A stretch of 64,000 nt of DNA from Salegentibacter holothuriorum (GCF_900168045.1 NZ_FUYY01000003.1:62001-126000), one strand, 5' to 3'. Numbered from the stretch's first letter, positions 8,255 through 18,147 are shown. Translations and numbers: made by a program. The notes: generated by a model from the sequence alone, not told the origin.

Positions 8255-9715
8255 TTAAGCAGCGGGTAGATCACCTTCTCCTTTTCTTGGTAACATAGAT
8301 TTTCCCATTAAATATTTATCTACGTGATAAGCGGCTTCACGACCTTCAGAAATTGCCCAAACAATTAAAGATTGTCCCCGGCGCATATCTCCAGCAGTAA
8401 AAATGTTTGGTACGTTGGTTTGGTAACCTGTATCACCTTTAATATTAGTCCTGCTATCCAGCTCAAGACCTAATTGCTCACTTAAAGTTTTTTCCGGGCC
8501 GGTAAAACCTAAAGCTAAGAGTACAAGCTCACAAGGCCACTCTTTTTCTGAGCCTTCAACTTCCTTAAGTTGTGGTCTTCCATTTTTACCTTTTACCCAT
8601 TCTATATTTACGGTTTTTAAAGCTTTTAAATTCCCTTCTTTATCCCTAATAAATTCTTTGGTGTTAATGCTCCAATTACGCTCCACGCCTTCTTCGTGAG
8701 AAGAAGTGGTTTTTAGGGTGAAAGGCCAATAAGGCCAGGGATTTTCTTTGTCTCTATGTTCTCCGGGAACCGGCATAATTTCAAAATTGGTAACCGAATT
8801 TGCTCCGTGGCGATTTGAAGTGCCTACACAGTCAGAACCGGTATCACCGCCACCAATTACTATTACATTTTTACCTTCAGCTGAATAATTTTCAGTTAGA
8901 TCTTTTAGACCGTCTACAACTTCGTTGTTGTTTTTTAGAAAATCCATAGCCTGCATAATACCTCCGCCTTCAGCTCCTTCAATAGGGAGGTTTCTGCGTT
9001 TGGTAGCACCACCGCAAAGTACAACAGCATCAAATTCTTTAAGTTTTTCAGCTTCATAATTCTCACCTACGTGAACCCCGGTTTCAAATTTAATTCCTTC
9101 TTCTTTCATGACATTAACACGACGGTCAATCACATGTTTTTCCATTTTAAAATCGGGTATTCCGTAACGTAATAGTCCGCCAACTTTATTATCGCGTTCA
9201 AAAACGGTTACTTCGTGGCCTGCACGATTAAGCTGTTGTGCTGCTGCAAGCCCGGCAGGGCCAGATCCTACAACTACTACAGTTTTTCCGGTTCTGGTGT
9301 TTGGAGGTTCTGGAGTGATCCATCCTTCTTTAAATCCTCGTTCTACAATATATTTTTCAATAAGTTCTATTGCAACCGGTGGATCTGTAATTCCTAATAC
9401 GCAGGCAGATTCACAAGGGGCGGGGCATAATCTCCCGGTAAATTCTGGAAAATTATTCGTTCCATGTAAAATAGTAAGCGCTTTTTTCCAATCGTTTTTA
9501 TAAACCGCGTGGTTAAAATCCGGGATTAAATTTCCTACGGGGCAGCCACTGTGACAAAACGGAATCCCGCAATCCATACAACGCGCTCCCTGATCGCCAA
9601 GTTCTGCCGGCGACATTTCTTTAGTAAACTCTTTATAATCTTTAACTCGTTTTTCAACAGCTACTGTATCTTCCTCCTTACGGTCGTATTCCATAAAACC
9701 TCTTATCTTGCCCAT
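8255..9715 (-). CDS. gltD: Glutamate synthase small subunit
   Basis: The beta subunit of NADPH-type glutamate synthase, which passes electrons from NAD(P)H through FAD and Fe-S clusters to the large subunit. At 486 residues it has normal length. Near residue 45 is the cysteine-rich CMDCGIPFCHSGCPVGN motif and further Cys at CPAPCESAC; near 150 the FAD dinucleotide fold GSGPAGLAAA; near 290 the NADPH fold GGGDTGSDCVGT; and at the C-terminus GDMRRGQSLIVWAISEGREAA, which closes the FAD site. The start lies 2 nt downstream of the gltB stop, so the pair forms an operon gltB-gltD. Confidence 0.97.
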   Translation of the reverse strand: MGKIRGFMEYDRKEEDTVAVEKRVKDYKEFTKEMSPAELGDQGARCMDCGIPFCHSGCPVGNLIPDFNHAVYKNDWKKALTILHGTNNFPEFTGRLCPAPCESACVLGITDPPVAIELIEKYIVERGFKEGWITPEPPNTRTGKTVVVVGSGPAGLAAAQQLNRAGHEVTVFERDNKVGGLLRYGIPDFKMEKHVIDRRVNVMKEEGIKFETGVHVGENYEAEKLKEFDAVVLCGGATKRRNLPIEGAEGGGIMQAMDFLKNNNEVVDGLKDLTENYSAEGKNVIVIGGGDTGSDCVGTSNRHGANSVTNFEIMPVPGEHRDKENPWPYWPFTLKTTSSHEEGVERNWSINTKEFIRDKEGNLKALKTVNIEWVKGKNGRPQLKEVEGSEKEWPCELVLLALGFTGPEKTLSEQLGLELDSRTNIKGDTGYQTNVPNIFTAGDMRRGQSLIVWAISEGREAAYHVDKYLMGKSMLPRKGEGDLPAA

Positions 9716-9717
9716 AA

Positions 9718-12700
9718 TTATGCTGTTTTGAGTTCTTTTTGTTCTTTTTTCATTTTCTCTTCTTCCATTTTCTGTAACGCCCTTTTAAATTCTGTAGGCA
9801 TAACTTTTATGAATTTTCCTGAATTCTCCTTCCAGTTTTCAAGAATTTCTTTGGCGACATCGCTTTCGGTATAACGATAATGATTTTCAATAAGCTCTTT
9901 TAGTTCTTCTTTATTTTCTTCGGAAGGATCTTCTAAGCCAATCATTTCCATATTAAAATTATGATTATCCAGGCTGTTATCGGGGTTATAGATATAAGCA
10001 ATTCCTCCGCTCATTCCAGCAGCAAAATTTCTTCCTATTGTTCCTAAAATCACAGCAATTCCACCGGTCATATATTCACAACCGTGGTCACCAATTCCTT
10101 CAACAACTGCTTTTGCGCCAGAGTTTCTAACGCAAAAACGTTCACCTCCAATTCCATTGATATAAGCTTCCCCGTCTGTAGCTCCATAAAGGGCAACATT
10201 TCCAATAATCACATTCTCGTTAGACTTGAAAGATGCTTCTTTTGGTTTTCTAACACTTAAAGTTGCTCCAGAAAGTCCTTTCCCTAAATAATCGTTAGAA
10301 TTTCCTTTAATATTCATCGTAAGTCCTTTAGTGGCAAAAGCTCCAAAACTTTGTCCGCCAGAACCTGTGAAATTTAAAGTAAGTGTGCCTTTAGGCAAAC
10401 CTTTTGCTCCGTGAATTTTTGAAATTTCGTTACTTAATATTGCGCCCGTGGTACGATTAATATTACTAATTGGGAATTCCAGGCTCATTTTTTCTTTTCG
10501 GTAAATTGCCGGATGCGCTTGTTTTAGAATTTCAAAATCCAAAACATTGTCAAGATTATGATCCTGGGTTTCGGTATTATAAAGCGGCATATCCTCATCT
10601 ATCTTTGGTTTATAGAGAATATTCGAAAGATCTAATCCCTGAGCTTTATAATGTTCTATTGCCCGGTTCATATCTAACTTTTGACTTTGACCAACCATTT
10701 CGTTGATGCTTCTATAACCAAGATCTGCCATTATTTGTCTTAATTCCTGTGCGATGAAATACATAAAGTTGATCACATCTTCAGGGGTACCTTTAAATTT
10801 CTTACGAAGTTCAGGGTCTTGTGTAGCAATTCCCACGGGACAGGTATTTAAATGACAGGCACGCATCATAATACAACCAGAAGCTACAAGTGGGGCGGTA
10901 GAGAAACCAAATTCTTCGGCTCCTAGCAAAGCAGCGATAGCCACATCCCGACCGGTTTTTAACTGGCCGTCACACTCTACCACAATTCTATTTCTAAGAT
11001 TATTGATGAGTAGTGTTTGTTGAGCTTCGGCAATCCCAAGTTCCCATGGTAAACCTGCGTGACGCAGTGAGGTTAGGGGAGAGGCTCCGGTACCACCATC
11101 ATATCCTGAAATTAAAACCACATCGGCTTTTGCTTTTGCAACACCGGCGGCAATAGTTCCAACGCCAACTTTAGAAACCAGTTTTACGTTGATCCTAGCT
11201 TCACGATTCGCATTTTTAAGGTCAAATATCAGCTGCGCTAAATCTTCAATAGAATAAATATCGTGGTGTGGCGGTGGTGAGATTAATCCTACATAAGGAG
11301 TGGAATTTCTGGTTTTGGCAATATCGGGATTTACTTTTGGTCCCGGTAATTGTCCACCTTCCCCGGGCTTTGCACCCTGGGCCATTTTAATCTGAATTTC
11401 TTGCGCATTGCTTAAATAGTTAATAGAAACCCCAAATCTCCCCGAAGCTACCTGTTTAATGGCAGAGTTTCTCCAGTTTCCGTCAAGATCTTTATGAAAA
11501 CGCTGTGGGTCTTCACCACCTTCTCCCGAGTTACTTTTTCCCTGCATACGGTTCATGGCAACAGCAAGGTTTTCGTGAGCTTCTTTGCTTATGGAGCCAA
11601 AAGACATCGCTCCGGTTTTAAAACGTTTTACTATCTCTGTCCAGGGCTCTACCTCATCAATAGAAATAGGATTTAAGTCACGGAATTTAAACATTCCGCG
11701 TAGCGTCATTAAACGTTCGCTTTGGTCATTTATTAATTTTGAATATTCTTCGTAAGCTTTTGTACTGTTTTGTTTTACGGCTTGCTGGAGTTTAGCAACA
11801 CTGGCGGGGTTAAACATATGTCTTTCGCCTGTTCTTCTCCAACGATAATCTCCTCCAATTTCTAAATCAAGATTAGTATCTGTTTTCTTGGTGTTAAATG
11901 CGTTTTCAAAACGTTTTTGAATTTCTTTTTCTACTTCATATAATCCAATACCTTCAATTCGGGTTGGAGTATTGGTGAAATATTTATCTACAAATTTTTG
12001 GTTTAATCCCAGGATCTCAAAAATTTGAGCACCACGGTAGGAGTGAAGGGTAGATATACCAATCTTGTTCATAATCTTCACAATTCCTTTTCCAATGGCT
12101 ACATTAAAATTCTCTACGGCAACCTCAGGATCATCAATCTCAATTTCTTTTTCTTCAACCAGGTTGTAAATAATTTCATTAACCATATATGGGTTAATCG
12201 CGCTGGCACCGTAACCAAATAATAATGCAAAATGATGCGGTTCTCTTGGTTCGGCTGATTCTATTACGATACCAAAAGAAGATCTTCGGTTGTATTTTTT
12301 AACACGATGATGCACAAATGAGCAAGCCAAAAGTGAAGGAATTGGCGCCAACTTAGGATCTGCATTTCTATCTGTAAGGATAATCACATTGCAACCATCG
12401 TCTACAGCATCATTTATTTCGTGAATAATTTCATCTAAACGAGTTTCAAGACCATTAAGGCCTTTTTCGGCTTCATATAAAATTGAGATAGATGCAGTCT
12501 TAAAATCGGGATGCTCTATATATTTTATTTTATCTAAGTCCTCGTTAGAAATAACAGGATTTTGAATTCTTAGCTTCTTGGACTGCTCGGGTAGAATATC
12601 AAATAAATTTCGATCTTCTCCAATAGAAAGGCTAATATCGGTAACTATCTCTTCTCTAATTCCATCTAGAGGCGGATTGGTTACCTGGGCAAATAGTTGT

Positions 12701-14241
12701 TTAAAATAGTTGAATAACAACTGTGATTTATCTGAAAGAACTGCCAGGGGAATATCTGCGCCCATAGAGCCAATTGCCTCTTTTCCCTGCGTGGCCATTG
12801 GGGTAATTATAGTTTTAATATCTTCCTGGGTATAGCCGAATAGTTTTTGGCGGCTATGAATATCAATTTTCTCAACGGGGGTTTTATTCCCGGTGTAGGG
12901 AACTTCAGATAAGTTTAGCAGGTTTTCGTTTAACCATTTACGGTAAGGTCTTTCTGAAATTATTTTTTGTTTAACTTCCTGGTCTTCAATAATTCGACCC
13001 TCGTTCATGTCTACCAAAAACATTCTTCCCGGCTCTAATCTTCCGTGGCGTTCTACGTTATCAGGTTGAATTTCCAATACACCGGTTTCTGAAGACATAA
13101 TTACATAACCATCTTTGGTTAAGGTGTATCGGGATGGTCTTAGGCCATTACGGTCTAAAAGTGCACCAATATAATTTCCATCGGTAAATGGAATAGAAGC
13201 GGGGCCATCCCAGGGCTCCATAATACAGGAGTTGTATTCGTAGAATGCCTTTTTCTCATCTTGCATAGAAGGATTTTTCTCCCAGGCTTCTGGCACCATC
13301 ATCATAATAGCTTCAGGTAAGGAACGTCCAGTTTGCAATAGTAATTCCAGAACAGTATCCATAGAAGCAGAATCTGATTTCCCATTAGAAACAATAGGTA
13401 CAATCTCCTTTAGGTCCTCTCCAAATTTCTCACTTTCAAAAAGCTCTTCCCGGGCTTTCATTCTACTTAGGTTTCCGCGTAGCGTATTTATTTCTCCATT
13501 ATGGCACATATAACGGAAAGGTTGTGCTAAATCCCACGTTGGGAAAGTGTTGGTGGAGAAACGCTGGTGAACCAATGCCAGCTTTGTAACTACCTCTGGT
13601 TCATTTAGGTCACGATAGTAGACATTAATATCCTGTGGCATCAACAAACCTTTATATATAATGGTATTGGTTGATAAACTTGGAAGGTAAAAATATTCTG
13701 ATTCAGAAAGTTCTGAATTTTCTATTCTATGTTCAGCGATTTTTCTGGCAGCAAATAACTTAGCGTTAAAACTTTCGGCTGAGACATCGTCTCCTTTACC
13801 TATAAATATTTGCTGCACATTTGGTTCAGATAAGGAAGCGATACTTCCTAAACAAGCACGATTTACGGGTACTTCACGCCAACCAATAAGGTTAAGGCCC
13901 TGTCTTATAATTTCTTCTTCAAGTATTTCACGGCAAATTTTACGCTGATTTTTAGACTGCGGAAGAAAAACCATTCCAACTGCATATTCTTTAAAATCTG
14001 GAAGCTTGAATTCACAGGTTTTTTTGAAAAAATCGTGAGGTTTTTCTATTAGAATACCAGCACCATCACCCGTCTTTCCATCGGCACTTACTGCGCCTCT
14101 GTGTTCCAGCCGAATGAGAATGTCTAAGGCTTTATGAATTATATCATTTGTTCTTTTGCCTTTTAGATTACAAATAAACCCTGCGCCACAATTATCATGC
14201 TCAAATTCGGGTGAATAGAGCCCCTGTTTTTTTAATTTCAT
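9718..14241 (-). CDS. gltB: Glutamate synthase large subunit
   Basis: The alpha subunit (1507 residues, normal for the family) makes two glutamates from glutamine and 2-oxoglutarate. A 17-residue propeptide precedes the catalytic Cys18 (NCGAGFICNLKG) of the class II glutamine amidotransferase domain. The central domain is followed by the FMN-binding synthase barrel (LISPPPHHDIYSIEDL, GYDGGTGASPLTS). The 3Fe-4S site CIMMRACHLNTC (Cx5Cx4C) is near residue 1125, and a C-terminal GXGXG beta-helix domain follows (GGIAVILG, AAGMSGGIAY). A TAATTTTG box at 14276-14269 on the minus strand could be its -7 promoter element, and a perfect 16-bp palindrome overlaps it. Confidence 0.98.
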   Translation of the reverse strand: MKLKKQGLYSPEFEHDNCGAGFICNLKGKRTNDIIHKALDILIRLEHRGAVSADGKTGDGAGILIEKPHDFFKKTCEFKLPDFKEYAVGMVFLPQSKNQRKICREILEEEIIRQGLNLIGWREVPVNRACLGSIASLSEPNVQQIFIGKGDDVSAESFNAKLFAARKIAEHRIENSELSESEYFYLPSLSTNTIIYKGLLMPQDINVYYRDLNEPEVVTKLALVHQRFSTNTFPTWDLAQPFRYMCHNGEINTLRGNLSRMKAREELFESEKFGEDLKEIVPIVSNGKSDSASMDTVLELLLQTGRSLPEAIMMMVPEAWEKNPSMQDEKKAFYEYNSCIMEPWDGPASIPFTDGNYIGALLDRNGLRPSRYTLTKDGYVIMSSETGVLEIQPDNVERHGRLEPGRMFLVDMNEGRIIEDQEVKQKIISERPYRKWLNENLLNLSEVPYTGNKTPVEKIDIHSRQKLFGYTQEDIKTIITPMATQGKEAIGSMGADIPLAVLSDKSQLLFNYFKQLFAQVTNPPLDGIREEIVTDISLSIGEDRNLFDILPEQSKKLRIQNPVISNEDLDKIKYIEHPDFKTASISILYEAEKGLNGLETRLDEIIHEINDAVDDGCNVIILTDRNADPKLAPIPSLLACSFVHHRVKKYNRRSSFGIVIESAEPREPHHFALLFGYGASAINPYMVNEIIYNLVEEKEIEIDDPEVAVENFNVAIGKGIVKIMNKIGISTLHSYRGAQIFEILGLNQKFVDKYFTNTPTRIEGIGLYEVEKEIQKRFENAFNTKKTDTNLDLEIGGDYRWRRTGERHMFNPASVAKLQQAVKQNSTKAYEEYSKLINDQSERLMTLRGMFKFRDLNPISIDEVEPWTEIVKRFKTGAMSFGSISKEAHENLAVAMNRMQGKSNSGEGGEDPQRFHKDLDGNWRNSAIKQVASGRFGVSINYLSNAQEIQIKMAQGAKPGEGGQLPGPKVNPDIAKTRNSTPYVGLISPPPHHDIYSIEDLAQLIFDLKNANREARINVKLVSKVGVGTIAAGVAKAKADVVLISGYDGGTGASPLTSLRHAGLPWELGIAEAQQTLLINNLRNRIVVECDGQLKTGRDVAIAALLGAEEFGFSTAPLVASGCIMMRACHLNTCPVGIATQDPELRKKFKGTPEDVINFMYFIAQELRQIMADLGYRSINEMVGQSQKLDMNRAIEHYKAQGLDLSNILYKPKIDEDMPLYNTETQDHNLDNVLDFEILKQAHPAIYRKEKMSLEFPISNINRTTGAILSNEISKIHGAKGLPKGTLTLNFTGSGGQSFGAFATKGLTMNIKGNSNDYLGKGLSGATLSVRKPKEASFKSNENVIIGNVALYGATDGEAYINGIGGERFCVRNSGAKAVVEGIGDHGCEYMTGGIAVILGTIGRNFAAGMSGGIAYIYNPDNSLDNHNFNMEMIGLEDPSEENKEELKELIENHYRYTESDVAKEILENWKENSGKFIKVMPTEFKRALQKMEEEKMKKEQKELKTA

Positions 14242-14268
14242 GTCCTTTTCGTCCTTAAGTTATCGTTT

Positions 14269-14289
14269 CAAAATTACCTAATTAGGTAA
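14269..14289 (-). promoter_or_regulatory. Putative gltB promoter -7 box overlapped by a palindromic operator
   Basis: The palindrome TTACCTAATTAGGTAA (14274-14289) is perfect over 16 bp. On the minus strand its edge overlaps TAATTTTG, a match to the Bacteroidota -7 consensus TAnnTTTG, about 30 nt upstream of the gltB ATG. No clear TTG -33 box is seen at the right distance, which would fit a promoter needing an activator or controlled by a dimeric regulator bound at the palindrome. The regulator is not identified. Confidence 0.45.
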
Positions 14290-14425
14290 AAAATATGAAG
14301 CTTTTGTGGCGTAAAGTGTGAAGAAATTCAGTAAAACCAAATAATATGGTTATAAATGATAATTATATAATTTGCCCCCTTTTATATTAGAAATTTTACA
14401 AATAAGGCAGCTATGTATGAAGCAT

Positions 14426-14460
14426 AAAAAAGCCCAATTTTATAAAAATCGGGCTTTTTT
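14426..14460. terminator. Intrinsic terminator downstream of the acyl-CoA dehydrogenase
   Basis: AAAAAAGCCC and GGGCTTTTTT flank an AT-rich inner stem with one mismatch. It sits 20 bases beyond the acyl-CoA dehydrogenase stop codon on the minus strand and insulates it from gltB. Confidence 0.8.
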
Positions 14461-14480
14461 ATAGGAGATATTGTAAGGAA

Positions 14481-15623
14481 CTAGTCTTTTAAAATACCTC
14501 TGGAAATTACAATTTTTTGAATTTCTGATGTTCCTTCATAGATTTGGGTAATCTTCGCATCACGCATTAAGCGTTCTACGTGGTATTCTTTTACATAACC
14601 GTTACCACCGTGTACCTGTACTGCTTCGGTAGTGACATCCATAGCTGTTTTTGAAGCATATACTTTAGCCATTGCGCCGGTAAGGTCGTAGTTTGCTCCC
14701 TGATCTTTTTCCCAGGCAGCTTTCATTACCAGATGTCTAGAGGCTTCAATAGAGGTGTACATGTCGGCTAGTTTAAAAGCAATAGCCTGATGGTTGCAAA
14801 TTTCGGTACCAAAGGCTTTACGTTGTTTAGAATAATCTAAAGCCAGCTCGTAGGCACCGGAAGCAATTCCAAGAGCCTGGGCTGCAATGCCAATTCTTCC
14901 TCCAGAAAGTGTTTTCATAGCGAATTTAAAACCGAAGCCATCTTCGCCAATTCTGTTTTCTTTGGGAACTTTTACATCATTGAAATTTAATGAATGCGTA
15001 TCGCTTCCGCGAATTCCCATTTTTTGTTCTTTAGGCCCAATTTCAAAACCTTCCACTCCTTTTTCTACAATAAATGCATTAATGCCTTTATGTTTTTTCT
15101 CACGGTCGGTTTGAGCAATTACAATATAATAGTCGGCCGAATTTCCATTGGTAATCCAGTTTTTTGTTCCATTTAATAGGTAATGGTCACCTTTATCTAT
15201 AGCGGTAGTGCGCTGTGAAGTGGCATCACTGCCGGCTTCGGGTTCAGAAAGACAAAATGCCCCAAGTTTTTCCCCAGTGGTGAGTTTAGTAAGGTATTTT
15301 TCTTTTTGTTCCTGGTTTCCATAGGTGTCAAGCCCCCAACAAACTAAAGAATTATTTACCGACATCACTACCGATGCAGAAGCGTCTATTTTAGAAATTT
15401 CTTCCATTGCAAGAATGTAAGAAATGGTATCCATACCGCCACCGCCAAATTCAGGAGAAGCCATCATGCCAAGAAAACCAAGCTCTCCCATCTTTTTAAT
15501 TTGCTCTGAAGGAAACTCTTGTTTTTCGTCTCTTTCTATCACGCCGGGCAGTAATTCGTTTTTAGCAAAATCCCGCGCGGCATCGCGAATCATTATATGT
15601 TCTTCTGTAAGTTTGAAATCCAT
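14481..15623 (-). CDS. Acyl-CoA dehydrogenase
   Basis: FAD enzyme oxidising an acyl-CoA to the 2-enoyl-CoA, passing electrons to ETF. The 380-residue protein has the full family layout: an N-terminal helical domain; the middle beta domain with FCLSEPEAGSDATSQRTTA and NGTKNWITNG; and the C-terminal helical domain with KTLSGGRIGIAAQALGIA, FGTEICNHQAIAFKLADM and AVQVHGGNGYVKEYHVERLMRDAKI. The catalytic Glu is in QIYEGTSEIQ near residue 365, as in short-chain (butyryl-CoA type) enzymes, but chain-length preference cannot be read from sequence. Single-gene unit with its own promoter (15692-15662) and terminator. Confidence 0.95.
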   Translation of the reverse strand: MDFKLTEEHIMIRDAARDFAKNELLPGVIERDEKQEFPSEQIKKMGELGFLGMMASPEFGGGGMDTISYILAMEEISKIDASASVVMSVNNSLVCWGLDTYGNQEQKEKYLTKLTTGEKLGAFCLSEPEAGSDATSQRTTAIDKGDHYLLNGTKNWITNGNSADYYIVIAQTDREKKHKGINAFIVEKGVEGFEIGPKEQKMGIRGSDTHSLNFNDVKVPKENRIGEDGFGFKFAMKTLSGGRIGIAAQALGIASGAYELALDYSKQRKAFGTEICNHQAIAFKLADMYTSIEASRHLVMKAAWEKDQGANYDLTGAMAKVYASKTAMDVTTEAVQVHGGNGYVKEYHVERLMRDAKITQIYEGTSEIQKIVISRGILKD

Positions 15624-15661
15624 ATTATTATTTTAATTTAGAAAAATCTAATTTTGATCAT

Positions 15662-15692
15662 CAAAGATAAAGTTTTGGTGTGTAATTTTCAA
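15662..15692 (-). promoter_or_regulatory. Bacteroidota-type promoter for the acyl-CoA dehydrogenase gene
   Basis: On the minus strand TTG (15692-15690), a 20-nt spacer, then TATCTTTG (15669-15662) match the TTG-n19-TAnnTTTG consensus of the primary Bacteroidota sigma factor. The expected start of transcription is about 30 nt before the ATG at 15623. Confidence 0.7.
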
Positions 15693-15716
15693 TTTAGTTT
15701 AATAAATTTTACGAAT

Positions 15717-16781
15717 ATGAAAAAAGTAGACTACAAAGTTATTGGGGTTATGTCTGGAACTTCCCTGGATGGTATCGATTTGGTGTATGTTAATTTTGAT
15801 TTTAAAAAATCCTGGAATTATAAGATTCTAGAAGCTGAAACAGTTCCTTATCCGTTAAATTGGCAGGAAACTTTAGCTGAAGCCATTAATTATTCAGAAG
15901 AGCACTTAGGTGAGCTTAATAAAAAATACACTAATTTTTTGGCAGGTATTATTTCGCGCTTTATTGAAACTCATCAAATAAAAGATATAGATGTAATTTG
16001 TAGTCATGGTCATACTATTAAGCATGAACCTGAAAACAATTACACCCTGCAAATTGGGAATTTACCTGAAATCTCTTATCTCTCCGGGCAAACTGTAATA
16101 TGTGACTTTAGGGTTCAGGATGTAATGCTTGGAGGGCAAGGAGCGCCGCTTGTTCCTATTGGAGATCAATTACTTTTTTCAGATTATAAGTATTGTGCGA
16201 ATTTAGGCGGATTCGCAAATATTTCTACCGATAGAAATGGCCAACGTCTGGCCTATGATATTTGTGCTGTAAATACCGTGTTAAACTACTATTCCAAAAA
16301 ACTGGGGAAGGAATTTGATGAAGGTGGAAAATTAGCCGCTACCGGTGAGCTAAATGAAACTTTACTGGAAGAATTGAGCAAACTTTCTTTCTATGCACAA
16401 CAACCACCTAAATCTTTAGGAATAGAGTGGGTGAAGTCTACAGTTTTTCCAATCCTTAAGAAATATGAAGATATCATTCCCGATATTCTTTATACCTATA
16501 CACTACATGTTGCTCAACAAATTGCAAAATCCCTGGACGATAACCCTGAATCTAAGGTGTTAATGACAGGTGGTGGTACATTTAATAACTTTTTAATGCG
16601 TCTTTTAAAAAGTGAATCCAACTGTCATTTCACAATTCCTTCCGAAGAGATTATTAATTATAAGGAAGCCTTAATTTTTGGTCTGCTGGGAGTTTTAAAA
16701 CTTCGTGATGAGGTAAATGTATTAAAATCGGTTACCGGTGCTAAAAAAGATCATTCATCGGGAGTGATTTACGAAATTTGA
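15717..16781 (+). CDS. anmK: Anhydro-N-acetylmuramic acid kinase
   Basis: Phosphorylates and opens 1,6-anhydro-MurNAc to MurNAc-6-phosphate in peptidoglycan recycling. Motifs of the sugar kinase/Hsp70/actin fold are clear: VMSGTSLDGIDLVYV at the N-terminus (phosphate 1 loop), DVICSHGHTIKHEP, LGGQGAPLVPIGD, NLGGFANIS (phosphate 2) and LMTGGGTFNNFLM (adenosine loop). I start it at the ATG at 15717 (MKKVDYKVIG), giving 354 residues. A TTG at 15654 would add a 21-residue extension lying over the divergent promoter region. No MurNAc-6-P etherase (murQ) is adjacent. Confidence 0.95.
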   Translation: MKKVDYKVIGVMSGTSLDGIDLVYVNFDFKKSWNYKILEAETVPYPLNWQETLAEAINYSEEHLGELNKKYTNFLAGIISRFIETHQIKDIDVICSHGHTIKHEPENNYTLQIGNLPEISYLSGQTVICDFRVQDVMLGGQGAPLVPIGDQLLFSDYKYCANLGGFANISTDRNGQRLAYDICAVNTVLNYYSKKLGKEFDEGGKLAATGELNETLLEELSKLSFYAQQPPKSLGIEWVKSTVFPILKKYEDIIPDILYTYTLHVAQQIAKSLDDNPESKVLMTGGGTFNNFLMRLLKSESNCHFTIPSEEIINYKEALIFGLLGVLKLRDEVNVLKSVTGAKKDHSSGVIYEI

Positions 16782-16820
16782 TATTTTTGCCGAAAAAATA
16801 AAAATATATCGATTAGTTTA

Positions 16821-16828
16821 TATATTTG
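16821..16828 (+). promoter_or_regulatory. Putative -7 element for the Glu/Leu dehydrogenase gene
   Basis: TATATTTG matches the Bacteroidota -7 consensus, 18 nt before the ATG at 16847. No TTG lies at the usual distance upstream, so the promoter call rests on the -7 box alone. Confidence 0.4.
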
Positions 16829-16846
16829 CGAAAAATTAGAGTATAA

Positions 16847-18073
16847 ATGAAGGAATTATTAAAATTATACGAAAATAAAGAACCCGAAATCGTTTTCAAC
16901 TGGAAGGATTCTGAAACGGAAGCTGAGGGTTGGACGGTAATCAATTCTTTACGTGGTGGTGCTGCCGGTGGTGGTACAAGAATGCGTGAAGGTTTGGATC
17001 AAAATGAAGTGCTTTCGCTAGCTAAAACTATGGAAGTGAAATTTACCGTTTCTGGCCCGCCTATAGGAGGAGCTAAATCGGGTATAAATTTCGATCCTAA
17101 AGATCCGCGTAAGAAAGGTGTTCTGGAACGCTGGTATAAAGCGGTTTCTCCTTTATTAAAGAGTTATTACGGTACCGGTGGCGATTTAAATGTAGATGAA
17201 ATTAATGAAGTAATTCCTATTACCGAAGATTGCGGAGTATGGCATCCACAAGAAGGTGTTTTTAATGGGCACTTTAAACCTAGTGAGGCCGATAAAATTA
17301 ATAGAATTGGCCAGTTGCGCCAGGGGGTGATTAAGGTGTTGGAAAACACTCATTTTTCTCCAGATGTAACCCGAAAGTACACTGTTGCAGATATGATTAC
17401 CGGTTACGGAGTAGCCGAATCGGTTAAGCATTATTATAATATTTATGGTGGTGATGTAACAGAAAAAAGAGCCATTGTGCAGGGCTTTGGAAATGTAGGT
17501 TCTGCCGCGGCTTATTACCTGGCACAAATGGGTGTTAAGGTAGTAGGTATAATAGACCGTGTTGGTGGTTTAATTAATGAAGATGGATTTACTTTTGAAG
17601 AAATTAAGGAGCTTTTTCTTAATAAGGAGGGAAATACCATTAAGCACGATAATTTAATTCCTTTTGAAGAAATTAATAAGAAGATTTGGGAACTTGATGC
17701 CGAAATTTTTGCACCTTGTGCCGCTTCCAGGTTAATTACCCAGGATCAAATTAATGGCCTTATTGAGAGAAAATTAGAGGTGATTAGCAGTGGCGCCAAT
17801 GTGCCTTTTGCCGATAAGGAAATCTTCTTTGGCTCTATTATGGAGTCTACCGATGAGAAAGTTAGCCTAATCCCAGATTTTATTGCAAACTGCGGGATGG
17901 CGAGAGTTTTTGCTTATTTTATGGAAAGAAGAGTACAAATGACCGATGAGTCCATTTTTAATGACACTTCAATGACCATTAAAAATGCTATTCAAAATAC
18001 TTACGATAATAATAGTGGCAAAACCAATATCAGCAAAACAGCCTTTGAAGTAGCGCTGAAGCAATTGGTTTAA
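16847..18073 (+). CDS. Glu/Leu/Phe/Val family dehydrogenase
   Basis: Oxidative deamination/reductive amination of an amino acid with NAD(P). The 408-residue protein shows the dimerisation/substrate domain with GGAAGGGTRMREG, the substrate lysine region TMEVKFTVSGPP and the catalytic-lysine loop GGAKSGINFDP; then TGGDLNVDEI; then the Rossmann domain with IVQGFGNVGSAAAYYLAQMG near residues 205-224; and CAASRLIT and IPDFIANCGM further on. Whether the substrate is glutamate or a branched-chain amino acid cannot be decided by eye. The location, apart from gltBD but in the same region, fits a role in nitrogen/amino-acid balance. Followed by a good terminator. Confidence 0.92.
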   Translation: MKELLKLYENKEPEIVFNWKDSETEAEGWTVINSLRGGAAGGGTRMREGLDQNEVLSLAKTMEVKFTVSGPPIGGAKSGINFDPKDPRKKGVLERWYKAVSPLLKSYYGTGGDLNVDEINEVIPITEDCGVWHPQEGVFNGHFKPSEADKINRIGQLRQGVIKVLENTHFSPDVTRKYTVADMITGYGVAESVKHYYNIYGGDVTEKRAIVQGFGNVGSAAAYYLAQMGVKVVGIIDRVGGLINEDGFTFEEIKELFLNKEGNTIKHDNLIPFEEINKKIWELDAEIFAPCAASRLITQDQINGLIERKLEVISSGANVPFADKEIFFGSIMESTDEKVSLIPDFIANCGMARVFAYFMERRVQMTDESIFNDTSMTIKNAIQNTYDNNSGKTNISKTAFEVALKQLV

Positions 18074-18120
18074 GTTTTTGATTAATCTTGTAATTTTAGT
18101 TGATTAAGATTATTCCTGAA

Positions 18121-18147
18121 AATCCTGCTTTCGAGCGGGATTTTTTT
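18121..18147 (+). terminator. Intrinsic terminator after the Glu/Leu dehydrogenase gene
   Basis: AATCCTGC and GCGGGATT form an 8-bp stem (one G-T pair) with a TTTCGA loop, followed by seven T. It lies 47 nt after the stop codon. Confidence 0.88.

Noticed and set aside
9215-9874. Plus-strand frames over gltD/gltB
   Set aside because: They are antisense to well-supported glutamate synthase genes and have unlikely Cys/Ser/Phe-rich translations.
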